A stretch of DNA of 32,388 nucleotides from an uncultured Collinsella sp. Its GTDB lineage: Bacteria; Actinomycetota; Coriobacteriia; Coriobacteriales; Coriobacteriaceae. The DNA is taken from contig UQMV01000024.1 in NCBI GenBank assembly GCA_900542315.1, positions 1-32,388 on the forward strand. Reading direction: 5' to 3'. Below are positions 1-7,745 of this stretch, one piece after another. The position numbers were made by a program, and so were the translations under genes. Position 1 is the first letter of the stretch. Every line of letters begins with the position of its first letter. The notes under the pieces are model-generated. The model was not told where the DNA came from. It saw nothing but the letters and a program-made list of their open reading frames with translations, and did no database searches.

Positions 1-176
1 ATCAGGCTGCGGGAGTTTTTCTCTGCCTCTGAAAAGTCGTAGTCGATCTGGTCGAGCAGACGAACCGCTGTTTCATCCCTGTAAAGGTTCGGGTACAGCT
101 CCGTACACAGCTTTCGGGAATACAGCGGGAGGATCAGCGTCTCCTGCACGGTGTTTTTCTCAATTTTACATTTCAT
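1..176 (-). CDS. SAM-dependent methyltransferase, leucine carboxyl methyltransferase/TcmP type (N-terminal part)
   Basis: Only the first 58 codons are present; the gene runs off the left edge. The start is ATG at 176 behind a GAGGAAG ribosome site. The N-terminus shows the pattern of the LCM/TcmP O-methyltransferase family: VQETLILPLYSRK, then a stretch like YPNLYRDETAVRLL and IDYDFSE. The SAM-binding core would lie beyond the edge. It is the last visible gene of a leftward operon with two other methyltransferases. The substrate is not predictable. Family assignment rests on the N-terminal motif alone. Confidence 0.72.
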   Translation of the reverse strand, partial: MKCKIEKNTVQETLILPLYSRKLCTELYPNLYRDETAVRLLDQIDYDFSEAEKNSRSL

Positions 177-187
177 AGGTTTCTTCC

Positions 188-253
188 TCAGTGAATAAAA
201 ACTGTCATAATTGCCGCCAGCACAGCCGCTATGACCGTCATGCCTATCGCCAT
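188..253 (-). CDS. possible short hydrophobic peptide between two methyltransferase genes
   Basis: A 21-residue reading from ATG at 253 is almost entirely hydrophobic (AIGMTVIAAVLAAIMTVF) and stops just before the ribosome site of the next methyltransferase gene. The same frame stays open upstream, inside the preceding gene. No convincing ribosome site was found, so it may be the tail of a degraded membrane protein or chance. No function is assigned. Confidence 0.15.
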   Translation of the reverse strand: MAIGMTVIAAVLAAIMTVFIH

Positions 254-291
254 GTGCAGGATGGATGCAAAAATACCCGTGCTTGATGCCC

Positions 292-897
292 TTACTTCCG
301 CGCCGTGACGCAGAGCCACTTTTTCTTTTTGCGTATCTGCACCTCGTGAAAACCCGCCTGCTCCAGACATGCCTTTAATTCAATGTCCTTGTAGATGGTC
401 ATGCCGCCGATGATCTGCGTCCACCTCTCGTCCTTGTCCGTATCGCCATTGCTCTCGTTGCAGATAAGAATTGCCCCGCCTGGCTTCAGCGTCCGCCAGA
501 CCTCACGGAAGCATCGGGGCAAATCGGGCCAAAAATAGACGGTCTCAAAGGCCGTGGCAGCATCGAAGTAGCTATCCTCAAACACCATATCCGCCACACT
601 GCCTTGCAGAACGGCGCAACGCCCCTCCTGAATTGCAACTCGGTTGAGCTTTCTAGCCTTCTCCACGCTGACGGGCGAATAGTCGATGCCCTTGACGACG
701 CCATGCGGGCATTTTTCCAGCAGCCGTTTTATGTTCGCCCCGCCGCCGCAGCCGCAATCCAGCACCTTGGCGTTTGGCGCAAGTCGTAAAAATCGAAGTC
801 CCCACCGCGCCACAGGGCCGTGGCCCAGATTCATCATGGCAACCATAAGTTTTCCGCCGAGGCCCACGGGCTTGCGGGTGTTTTCAAAGAACGACAT
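292..897 (-). CDS. class I SAM-dependent methyltransferase
   Basis: A 201-residue Rossmann-fold methyltransferase. Motif I is VLDCGCGGGANIKRLL (SAM glycine-rich loop), followed by the acidic GIDYSP strand, then GSVADMVFEDSYFDAATAFETVYFW and the LKPGGAILICNE strand typical of UbiE/Methyltransf_11 proteins. The ATG at 897 (MSFFENTRK) is chosen over the upstream ATG at 927 because GGAGGG lies five bases before it. It overlaps the end of the upstream methyltransferase gene by 14 nt, indicating translational coupling. The substrate is unknown; a run of lysines near the C-terminus is unusual but not diagnostic. Confidence 0.85.
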   Translation of the reverse strand: MSFFENTRKPVGLGGKLMVAMMNLGHGPVARWGLRFLRLAPNAKVLDCGCGGGANIKRLLEKCPHGVVKGIDYSPVSVEKARKLNRVAIQEGRCAVLQGSVADMVFEDSYFDAATAFETVYFWPDLPRCFREVWRTLKPGGAILICNESNGDTDKDERWTQIIGGMTIYKDIELKACLEQAGFHEVQIRKKKKWLCVTARK

Positions 898-1513
898 CTG
901 GACCCTCCGATTTCGTGCATTCCGCATAGGTCAACGGGAACGAGGCCTTCAGCACCGCGCTTTTCTGCACCGCCCAGCCGTTTTGACGCAGGAAACGTAG
1001 GTATTCCTCGCTTGTCCACCTGCTGTGGAGGGGGAATCCCGCCATACTCATGAAAAAGGCTTTTGCCTTGCCGGGAACCGAGTTCCCCGCGTGGGTGAAG
1101 GTTGGCGCGATGAGTACGCCGTCGTCCTTCAGCACCCGCCTGATTTCTTGCAGGGCCTTTTCCGGATGCGGCACTATGTGAAGCGCGTTGGACGCGATCA
1201 CCACTTCGAAGGACTTCTGTGCATAGGGCAGGCGGAACATATCTTGTACGGAAAAGTGCAGCTTTGCGGATTGATTGTCTCGCTTTGCTTCAAGGATCAT
1301 CTTTGCAGAAGTGTCCGTAGCCTCGATGTGCGCCGCCGCATTTACGATGCTCTTTGCGATAAGCCCCGTGCCGGTGGCAACCTCCAGTACGGTTTTTGCT
1401 TTCACCACCGGCCTGATCAGCTCATACATCTTCTCATACGCCGCCCGGTCCTTTCGCATGAAACGGTCGTACCGACTGGCATTCTTGTCCCAGAAGCCCT
1501 TGCGTTCGTGCAT
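884..1513 (-). CDS. class I SAM-dependent methyltransferase
   Basis: A methyltransferase of 209 residues and the first gene of the leftward operon. Motif I is VLEVATGTGLIAKSIV, followed by the acidic IEATDTS strand, VQDMFRLPYAQKSFEVVIASNALH and LKDDGVLIAPTF. The N-terminus (GFWDKNASRYDRFM) is typical of UbiE-like enzymes. Three in-frame starts exist: TTG 1528, ATG 1519 and ATG 1513. ATG 1513 has a G-rich Shine-Dalgarno seven bases upstream and is preferred. Together with the next two genes it makes a run of three different methyltransferases, which suggests modification of a small molecule; this is inference. Confidence 0.83.
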   Translation of the reverse strand: MHERKGFWDKNASRYDRFMRKDRAAYEKMYELIRPVVKAKTVLEVATGTGLIAKSIVNAAAHIEATDTSAKMILEAKRDNQSAKLHFSVQDMFRLPYAQKSFEVVIASNALHIVPHPEKALQEIRRVLKDDGVLIAPTFTHAGNSVPGKAKAFFMSMAGFPLHSRWTSEEYLRFLRQNGWAVQKSAVLKASFPLTYAECTKSEGPDVVL

Positions 1514-1530
1514 GGCCATCGCCCCCAAAC

Positions 1531-1548
1531 AGTTAGAGCCATCTAACT
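1531..1548. promoter_or_regulatory. operator-like inverted repeat 1
   Basis: AGTTAGA-GCCA-TCTAACT: perfect 7-bp arms separated by 4 bases, overlapping the -10 and probable transcription start of the methyltransferase operon. Occupancy would block initiation. Confidence 0.5.
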
Positions 1549-1576
1549 ATAGCACACGAATCATACAGTAAGTTAA
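1546..1576 (-). promoter_or_regulatory. promoter of the methyltransferase operon
   Basis: Reading leftward, an extended -10 (TGC followed by TATAGT, 1546-1554) is preceded by a weak -35-like TTAACT at 1571-1576, with a long 19-base spacer. Two inverted repeats overlap these elements, as expected for a repressed promoter. Confidence 0.5.
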
Positions 1577-1583
1577 GGCTAAC
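1572..1583. promoter_or_regulatory. operator-like inverted repeat 2, resembling a DtxR/IdeR box
   Basis: GTTA-AGGC-TAAC, embedded in a sequence whose right half, GGCTAACCT, is identical to the right half of the consensus iron box of actinobacterial DtxR/IdeR; the left half matches only partly. It overlaps the -35 region. Metal-dependent control is inferred from this resemblance. Confidence 0.4.
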
Positions 1584-1669
1584 CTTTTTTCTTGGCTAAG
1601 ATGCATCTCTTCGGTTTTCGCTTATAACAGCGCGAGTCAGATACTAGGCTGGAGCTGAAGAAGGAGCTT

Positions 1670-1740
1670 GGCGGGCAGGTAGGTCGATACCGGTTCCCGG
1701 AACGGTGATCCAGCCAATTACACCAGGGCTCTAGTCATTG
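1670..1740 (-). pseudogene. class B sortase fragment (decayed)
   Basis: On the minus strand the segment reads LND-stop-SPGVIGWITVPGTGID, matching the conserved N-terminal part of class B sortases (NPDVVGWI.IPGTGIDYPVVQ). It has an in-frame TAG and loses similarity after GID. No catalytic His, Cys or Arg region is present. It is a short remnant, probably left by a deletion that brought the methyltransferase operon next to the toxin-like locus. Confidence 0.5.
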
Positions 1741-1760
1741 AGTGGGAATAGAAAATTCCT

Positions 1761-1811
1761 TAGTTATGGGGGTATAAATTTGATTCCCTTTAGGATACAC
1801 CCCCATAACTA
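1761..1811. repeat. 13-bp inverted repeat with 25-nt loop
   Basis: Perfect arms (TAGTTATGGGGGT and its complement at 1799-1811) enclose 25 A/T-rich bases. There is no T-run, so it is not a classical terminator. A second small hairpin (CTCCAAT-GAAG-ATTGGAG) follows at 1830-1847. The arms could be ends of a miniature mobile element or an RNA hairpin upstream of the toxin-like locus. Confidence 0.5.
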
Positions 1812-1926
1812 TATGAATTGACCTGCTGACTCCAATGAAGATTGGAGGGTAACTGCCAGGGGTGACGGCCCAGCGAGTGTTATTTTGCGAGCTATGCGCA
1901 TTGAAAGTGACCTTTCGTGGTATAAA

Positions 1927-2060
1927 CTACTTGCCGGAAGCCGCGGCTTTCAGAGTACGGCTTACGTGTACGTTTAACCTCCGTGGGCGACGGGGTGCCG
2001 CAAGGCGTAGAATATCGCCCACCTGTAGGGGCCTGCAGCGATGCGGGCCCCGCTTCGTAT
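1927..2060 (+). ncRNA. structured leader, candidate type III RNA antitoxin
   Basis: About 150 nt of non-coding sequence precede the toxin-like gene. A TG-G-TATAAA extended -10 lies at 1918-1926. Two strong hairpins follow: GTGGGCGA (1983-1990) with TCGCCCAC (2015-2022), enclosing a GCC-GCAA-GGC mini-stem, and GGGGCC-t-GC (2028-2036) with GC-g-GGCCCC (2043-2051). Type III systems place a structured antitoxin RNA and an attenuating hairpin before the toxin gene. Clear tandem repeats, which most family members carry, were not found; only a weak similarity at a 66-nt offset (CGTGG...TGCCG) is visible. The call depends on the identity of the downstream gene. Confidence 0.3.
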
Positions 2061-2076
2061 GAAGGGGGCGTAACCG

Positions 2077-2526
2077 ATGAAGATCGTATCCATCTCCCAG
2101 GACTTCTTCGACCTCGTCGAGGGCGACCGCGAGCTCATGCTTAAGCACAATCGCCCCTGCATCGTGGTGGTGAGGCTGCGTTTCCGCGGGAAGCGCAGGG
2201 ACTTCGCCGTGCCGCTGCGTTCCAACATCGCCCCTAACGTGCCCAAAGACCAGTACTTTGCACTGCCACCCCGCCCCACGACGCGCCCCGGCTGCCGCCA
2301 CGGCATCCACTACATCAAGATGTTCCCCATAACCAAGGCCTACCAGCGCCGCTTCAGGACCGAGGGCTCGGCCTACTACGAGACGCTCCAGCGCATCATC
2401 GACGGCAACACCAAGCGCATTGTCTCCGAGTGCCAGGCATACCTCGACCGCTACGAGCGCGAGGGAAGGCCCCGCTTCGCCGTCGACATCGACCGCATCG
2501 TGGGGCTGCTGGAGGGCGAGAAGTAG
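2077..2526 (+). CDS. ToxN/AbiQ/TenpN-like type III toxin (putative endoribonuclease)
   Basis: A basic protein of 149 residues. The order of motifs resembles the type III toxin superfamily: an N-terminal MKIVSISQDFFDL, then NRPCIVVVRLRFRGK, then FAVPLRSNI, followed by HGIHYIKMFPITKAY and a helical C-terminus. Known members cut RNA and are held inactive by a repeat RNA made from the leader. AAGGGGGCG lies six bases before the ATG. A terminator follows 25 nt after the stop, so the locus is a free-standing unit. The family was recognised by eye, with no search; a DUF of the same fold is the main alternative. Confidence 0.5.
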   Translation: MKIVSISQDFFDLVEGDRELMLKHNRPCIVVVRLRFRGKRRDFAVPLRSNIAPNVPKDQYFALPPRPTTRPGCRHGIHYIKMFPITKAYQRRFRTEGSAYYETLQRIIDGNTKRIVSECQAYLDRYEREGRPRFAVDIDRIVGLLEGEK

Positions 2527-2550
2527 GGCGCCTCGGCTCAGTCTCGAGCC

Positions 2551-2573
2551 ATGCGGAGTCGCTCCGCATTTTT
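2551..2573 (+). terminator. rho-independent terminator after the toxin-like gene
   Basis: ATGCGGAG-TCG-CTCCGCAT with perfect 8-bp arms, running directly into a five-base T-run. Confidence 0.8.
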
Positions 2574-2681
2574 GAACGCCGCGTGTGCGTCCCAAATACT
2601 TGAGAAACAAGCTGTGAAGTGCGGTGGCGCGCCCGTGCCCGTGCATAGCCGTCACCATCAGCGTCTACGCGGCGTCGGCTT

Positions 2682-2774
2682 CAAGCGGAACTGGTGCCGC
2701 TGCTGTATGGTGCAGCGGCGGACGAGATGGCGACTCGCATCGCCGACATGCTCATGCACATGGGCGGCGACTAG
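2682..2774 (+). pseudogene. possible remnant of a protein C-terminus
   Basis: The frame reads QAELVPLLYGAAADEMATRI and continues as a plausible amphipathic helix to a TAG at 2772. It has no start codon or ribosome site, and the frame does not extend sensibly upstream. It could be the tail of a deleted gene; chance translation is also possible. The remaining 2575-2840 shows nothing else recognisable. Confidence 0.2.
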
Positions 2775-2840
2775 CCAGGGCGATCCCCGCAACGGGCATT
2801 ATTATCCGGGAAGCGTTTGGTTGCGAGCCACGCTGGTGTA

Positions 2841-2864
2841 CGGGGCCTGAGTCGTCAGGCCCCG
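2841..2864 (-). terminator. hairpin at the end of the ABC/two-component operon
   Basis: CGGGGCCTGA-GTCG-TCAGGCCCCG, a perfect 10-bp stem with a 4-nt loop, overlapping the histidine kinase stop codon. It lacks a T-run, so it is either a weak terminator or an mRNA 3' stabilising hairpin. Confidence 0.5.
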
Positions 2865-4252
2865 CACAGGGGGACCGCGATGGTGGCCACCGCGCCGCCC
2901 AAGGGGCTGTTGGCGAGCGAGACGGAGCCCCCGTGGGCGCTCGCGGCCTCGGAGGCGGTGTGGAGGCCGAGCCCGTAGTGGCGGCCTCCGTCGCGCGAGG
3001 AGCGGGAGGAGTCGTCTGTGAAGAGGCGCTCGCAGCCGCGTTCGAGGGCGGCGGGAGAGAAGCCCGGTCCGTCGTCGGACACCTCGATGACGAGGTGTCC
3101 GACGACGACGTCGCAGGAGACCGCCACGCGCGAGCGCGCGTGCTCGGCGGCGTTGACCACGAGGTTCGCGGCGGCTCGCGCCAGGGTGGTTCGGTCGAGT
3201 GGGGCCTCGGGCGCGCCCGCGACAGCGGGGCCCGTGATCGCGTCGAGCGTCACGCCTCGCGCCCGGGCGATCTGGGCGGCCTCGGCGAGGACCTGTTCGC
3301 AGAGCTCGGCCGGCAGCATGGGGGCCCTCTCCGCCCCGCCGGACCCGCGCGAGGCTTCGATGAGCAGGCGCACGTAGCCGTCGAGCCTTTCGACACCGCC
3401 GGCTATGTCGCGCGCGGCGGCCGCGAGGTCGGCGTCTTTCTCGTCTTCCAGCTCCTCCGCCACGAAGTCGGCGTTGGCGCGCAGCACGGTGAGCGGCGTC
3501 TTGAGGTCGTGGGCGAGCGACGCCACCTGCTCGCGCTGCCCCCGCTCCGCGGCCCAGCGGGCCTCGAGCGACTCGGCGAGGGAGGCCCGCATGGCGTCCA
3601 TCGCGGCGAGGACGTCGTTCACCTCGCGCACGTTGGTGCTGCCGACAGCGAAGTCGAGCTCCCCTGCGCCGACGCGCCCCGCCGCCTCCGCGAGCGGCGC
3701 CATCTTGCGCGAGATCACGCGGCTCGCGCGGCGCGCCACGAGCGCGAGCGCGAGCGCGCTTCCCGCCGCGGCGCCGACGAGCATGAGGTTCTGCGGGTTG
3801 GGAAGCAGGCCGGCGAGGTCGCGCGAGACCCACTGCGGCAGGTACTCGCTGACGAGTGCGCAGGCCCCGCCGCCCTTGAGCGGGAACGCGGCGTAGGTGA
3901 GGCCCGAGCCCCCGCCCTCGATCTCCACTGTGCCCGGATCCGCGGCGAGTGCCGCACGGGCCATTTCCGCTGCGCCCTCGAGTCGCGTGCCCTCGAGGTC
4001 TGTCATCAGCACGTATCCGTCCTTGTTCAGGATGAGGTAGCGGTACGCCGTCGGCACGTCCTGCTGCCCGCGGACGCCGTCGCGTGCCAGGCCCTCCGCG
4101 ACCTCGCGCGCATTGGCCGGCCCCCAGCTTGCCTCGTAGACGAAGCCCGCGTTGATCGCCGCGGAGAGCGCCATGAACGAGGCGAGCCACGCCGTGGCGA
4201 CCGCCGCGAACGCGTAGGCGAAGTAGCGCGCGATGACGAAGGAGAGCGGCAT
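2855..4252 (-). CDS. sensor histidine kinase of the lantibiotic-immunity-type operon
   Basis: A 465-residue membrane kinase. TM1 spans about 8-33 and TM2 about 155-173, with a roughly 120-residue extracytoplasmic sensor between them and a HAMP-like linker after. The H-box is SLAHDLKTPL (His248). An N-box (NLVVNAAEHA) and G-boxes (DDGPGFS, YGLGLH) follow. It phosphorylates the response regulator encoded just upstream. A GTG at 4291 would overlap that gene; ATG 4252 is preferred because it starts right before TM1 and has a G-rich ribosome site. As the last gene of the operon it probably senses the peptide or envelope damage handled by the ABC genes. Confidence 0.88.
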   Translation of the reverse strand: MPLSFVIARYFAYAFAAVATAWLASFMALSAAINAGFVYEASWGPANAREVAEGLARDGVRGQQDVPTAYRYLILNKDGYVLMTDLEGTRLEGAAEMARAALAADPGTVEIEGGGSGLTYAAFPLKGGGACALVSEYLPQWVSRDLAGLLPNPQNLMLVGAAAGSALALALVARRASRVISRKMAPLAEAAGRVGAGELDFAVGSTNVREVNDVLAAMDAMRASLAESLEARWAAERGQREQVASLAHDLKTPLTVLRANADFVAEELEDEKDADLAAAARDIAGGVERLDGYVRLLIEASRGSGGAERAPMLPAELCEQVLAEAAQIARARGVTLDAITGPAVAGAPEAPLDRTTLARAAANLVVNAAEHARSRVAVSCDVVVGHLVIEVSDDGPGFSPAALERGCERLFTDDSSRSSRDGGRHYGLGLHTASEAASAHGGSVSLANSPLGGAVATIAVPLCGA

Positions 4253-4278
4253 GCCCCCGCGACCTCGCGCCCCGGTCC

Positions 4279-4941
4279 TCAGGGCTGCCACTTGTACCCC
4301 ATCCCCCAGACGGTCGCGATCGGGTCGGCGCCGGCCTCGGAGAGTTTCCTCCGGGCGCGGCTGACCTGCATGGATATGGCCGCGTCGTCGGCGTCGCTCT
4401 CCCAGCCGAGCACCGCCTCGCGGATCTGCGCGCGGCTCATGACCTGCCCGGGGTGGCGGGCGAGGTACTCGCAGATGGCGTACTCGGTGGGCGTGAGCGG
4501 CACGGCCTCGCCGCCCACGGCGAGGCCGCGCGCCCCGAGGTCGATCCGCACCTCCCCGAAGGAGAGGGCGTGCGAGCGAGGCCGGCGCTCACGGCGTAGA
4601 TGGGCCGCGACCTTGGCGCGCAGCTCCGCGGCCCCGAAGGGCTTGCGGACGTAGTCGTCGGCGCCCAGGCCGTAGCCGGCCACGGCGTCCTCCTCGGCCA
4701 CGCGCGCGGTCAGGAAGATGATGGGCCCGTCGAAGTCCGGGCGGATCTGCCGCACGAGCTCGAAGCCGTCGAGCCCCGGCATCATGACGTCGCAGAGCAC
4801 GAGGTCGAAGCGCGAGAGGTCCGTTCCCGGGACCGCCGTCGGGTCCGCTGCCTTGACGACCTCATGGCCGTCGCGGCCGAGGACGCGCGCGAGCGCGTCG
4901 AGGATCGCCCGCTCATCATCCACTGCCAGTATCCTCGCCAT
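4279..4941 (-). CDS. OmpR/PhoB-family response regulator
   Basis: 220 residues. The receiver domain (1-115) carries the acidic pair VDDE, phospho-acceptor Asp51 (LCDVMMPG), Thr78 (FLTAR) and Lys100 (VRKPF). The C-terminal winged helix (about 125-220) has PLTPTEYAICEYLARHPGQV and VWGMGYKW. AGGAGG lies six bases before the ATG. It is paired with the downstream kinase and is most likely the activator of the ABC genes upstream in the same operon. Confidence 0.92.
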   Translation of the reverse strand: MARILAVDDERAILDALARVLGRDGHEVVKAADPTAVPGTDLSRFDLVLCDVMMPGLDGFELVRQIRPDFDGPIIFLTARVAEEDAVAGYGLGADDYVRKPFGAAELRAKVAAHLRRERRPRSHALSFGEVRIDLGARGLAVGGEAVPLTPTEYAICEYLARHPGQVMSRAQIREAVLGWESDADDAAISMQVSRARRKLSEAGADPIATVWGMGYKWQP

Positions 4942-5108
4942 GTTCGACCTCCTGAAACTCCTGTCGGCATTGTACTTGCGCCGCGCTCAGCGGTCCAGAG
5001 CCCCGCGCGCAGCGCCGACCCCCAGCCGGCGTCGAGCAGGGCATTCCCGCCCAGGACGAGCGCTGCGGAGAGGAGGACGAGCACGGCGGCGAGCGGCTTC
5101 CTACGCAT
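4782..5108 (-). CDS. possible small membrane protein between permease and regulator genes
   Basis: An ATG overlaps the stop of the upstream permease gene (ATGCGTAG) and opens MRRKPLAAVLVLLSAALVLGG, one clear membrane segment, then GSALRAGLWTAERG. The frame continues for 108 codons, but the last half overlaps the response-regulator gene and looks like its shadow. The first 50 codons fill an otherwise empty 160-nt gap, so a short membrane protein, perhaps frameshifted, is plausible. Confidence 0.25.
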   Translation of the reverse strand: MRRKPLAAVLVLLSAALVLGGNALLDAGWGSALRAGLWTAERGASTMPTGVSGGRTWRGYWQWMMSGRSSTRSRASSAATAMRSSRQRTRRRSRERTSRASTSCSATS

Positions 5109-5916
5109 CTGCCCTCCCGTCCTCGAAGCGGCAGAACCAGGCGAGAAGGACGGCGTCGGCTGCCAGGGTGAGCACGAGGCTGGCGAGCGCAGTCGTGAGG
5201 AGAGGGGCCGCCGCGCGTGCGGCGTCGATGAAGGCCTCCACCCCGAGCGACCCCAGGCGCGCGGGCCAGGCGAGCGGCACCCAGCTCAGGGGCGTCGCCA
5301 GGGCACCGGTGAGCTCGCCGGTCATGAGGCCGTGCGCAAGTCCGCCCACTGAGAAGAACGCGAGGAGCATCCCCGCCGCGCCGGCGCCGATGGCGACGTT
5401 GCGGCCGAGGCGAAGGGCCACGCCGAGCCCCAGCGCGTAGAGGGGCAGGCTGCCCAGCACGATGCCCGCCCAGGCGGCCGCAAGCGGTGCGGGTCCGAGC
5501 GGCAGGCGCCCGGCGACGGCGAGCACGGCCCCGAACACGCCGAGCGCCACGGCCAGCGCGCCCGCGCCGAGCGCCGCAAGGGCGAGCAGCTTCGCCGCGA
5601 CGGCGCGCCCGCGCGAGGGGACCGCCGTGAGGTTGGCGAGGCGGCCGGCGGAGCGCTCCTCGTCCACGGCGAGCCCGCAGACGATGGCGGACATGAGCGG
5701 CATGAGGGCGCCGAGGAACTGGGCGTAGGCGTCCGCGCCCAGCGCCGGGTCCCATCGGGCTACGGAGAAGTACTCGCCGCAGGCAAGACCGGCTGCCAGG
5801 CCGCAGACGAGGTGCACCGCCGTGAGCGGGGAGCGCGTCAGGCGCAGGGCCTCGGAGAGCAGGGCCCGCGAGAGAGTCATGCGCGGCATCGCGTCGGAGA
5901 GTCGCGTCACGGCCAT
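5101..5916 (-). CDS. ABC transporter permease, lantibiotic-immunity MutG/SpaG-like
   Basis: 271 residues with about six membrane segments: for example LTAVHLVCGLAAGLACGEYF, YAQFLGALMPLMSAIVCGLA and the segments following LLALAALGAGALAVALGVF. The loop DEERSAGRLANLTAVPSRGR after the second segment is characteristic of ABC-2-type permeases that pull peptides out of the membrane. The start overlaps the preceding permease stop by one base (TGATG). Its role, expelling or extracting cationic antimicrobial peptides, is inferred from operon structure. Confidence 0.75.
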   Translation of the reverse strand: MAVTRLSDAMPRMTLSRALLSEALRLTRSPLTAVHLVCGLAAGLACGEYFSVARWDPALGADAYAQFLGALMPLMSAIVCGLAVDEERSAGRLANLTAVPSRGRAVAAKLLALAALGAGALAVALGVFGAVLAVAGRLPLGPAPLAAAWAGIVLGSLPLYALGLGVALRLGRNVAIGAGAAGMLLAFFSVGGLAHGLMTGELTGALATPLSWVPLAWPARLGSLGVEAFIDAARAAAPLLTTALASLVLTLAADAVLLAWFCRFEDGRADA

Positions 5917-6682
5917 CACCTCTCCTCGGAGCGCGCGAACCATGCCGCGCCCGCCGCCGTGAGCGCGGCGAACGCGAGCGCGCAGACCACGAGACCCACC
6001 AGCGTGAGCATGCCGTTCGCCGCGAGCGCCCCGCCGAGCGCCATGTCCGCCGCGAGCGGCTCGCCGCTCGGCAGCACGGGGATGAAGCTCGTGGGGATGA
6101 CCATGCTCGCCGACGGCGGAAAGAGCTGCGGCAGCGGCACCAACGACCAGGCGAACCCACCCACGAGCTGCGCGGCGAGTGGGCAGAAGATGCCCGCGAG
6201 CAATCCGAGCCGCGCCGTGAGAAAGAGCCCTGCGGGGATCATCCACGCCGCGGTCACCGTGTTGGCGAGCGCGCAGAGGAGCATCGTGAGCGTGCCCGCG
6301 GCCGTGAGGCCCTGCGAGGAGAACGCCGATCCCGCGAGGTAGATGCCGAAGACCACGAGGTTCGAGAGCGCGCAGAGCGCGAGGCACCAGAGCGCCTTGG
6401 CCCACCAGGCGCGCCCGAGCGGGAAGCCCAGGCCCAGAAGCCCCCGCATCCGCGTGCGAGCGTCCGCCCGCGCGACGCACGCCACCACGAGCGAGAGAGA
6501 CACGGGCAGGAAGAGCGCGTACCAGTAGTTCCACGCGCTGAAGATCTGCACGCCCCGGTAGGGCATCGCGCCGAGCAGCGGCATCGGCAGCGCCATGAGC
6601 ACGGCCAGGCGAACCGGTGCCGCGTGGCGCGACTTCAGGGCCTCGGCGCGCAGGCCCGCGAGCAGGCCGCCTTTCTCGCCCG

Positions 6683-6686
<4 letters not shown>
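5916..6686 (-). CDS. ABC transporter permease, lantibiotic-immunity MutE/EpiE-like
   Basis: 256 residues with about six membrane segments. The N-terminal LRAEALKSRHAAPVRLAVLM and FSAWNYWYALFLPVSLSLVV resemble the EpiE/MutE permeases (E-LK-K at the start, WNWWYT-like loop). The ATG overlaps the ATPase stop by 4 nt (ATGA), so translation is coupled. It forms a heterodimeric channel with the next permease. Bacitracin-type or antibiotic ABC-2 exporters are the alternative. Confidence 0.77.
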
Positions 6687-7411
<725 letters not shown>

Positions 7412-7568
7412 GGGTTCGTCCTTTCTCTTCCGGGCGCGCGGGCCGAGTCGCCGTGCCCGTGCGCCTTACCTTTCGGGTTCACCATCCATGGTGGGGCGCG
7501 TTTCTAACGAAGCCGTAACGGCCGTTGGACTCTTTTGGCGCCAGCCCTTCTCGACCCGTACGCCACTC

Positions 7569-7589
7569 ATAGTATGTTTATCGTGATAA
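7569..7589. promoter_or_regulatory. divergent control region, candidate TetR operator
   Basis: An imperfect palindrome, TTATC-GT-GATAA (7578-7589), lies 17 bases upstream of the truncated TetR start. A leftward -10-like TACTAT sits at 7569-7574. This would be the natural operator of the TetR protein over the ABC operon. The leftward leader of about 150 nt (7412-7568) shows no clear hairpins or ORF. Confidence 0.35.
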
Positions 7590-7606
7590 TAAGGACGGAG
7601 GCGCCC

Positions 7607-7708
7607 GTGGCACGCAATAAGTACCCGGAGGAGACGGCCGAGAAGATTCTCGACGTTGCCGAGCGTCTCCTCGTGGAGCGCGGCTACGAGCACACCACGA
7701 TGATCTGA
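7607..7708 (+). pseudogene. TetR-family regulator, truncated after 33 codons
   Basis: GTG start behind GGACGGAGG. The product begins VARNKYPEETAEKILDVAER and continues LLVERGYEHTTMI, then TGA. This is the standard first helix and turn of a TetR DNA-binding domain; the recognition helix and the whole ligand domain are missing, and no continuation is found in any downstream frame. It was very likely the repressor of the divergent ABC/two-component operon. Loss would leave that operon controlled by its own response regulator. Confidence 0.8.
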
Positions 7709-7745
7709 AGAGCAATACGCTAAATCGAAAAAGGCAAACCCTGGA

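Noticed and set aside
2624..4654. Long rightward ORF of 676 codons
   Set aside because: It runs antisense to the histidine kinase and response-regulator genes in very GC-rich sequence, has low-complexity Arg/Glu/Gly composition and no recognisable domain.
4916..6160. Leftward 414-codon ORF over the permease genes
   Set aside because: Arg/Pro/Ser-rich translation of a wrong frame; the permease frames have membrane segments and coupled start and stop codons.
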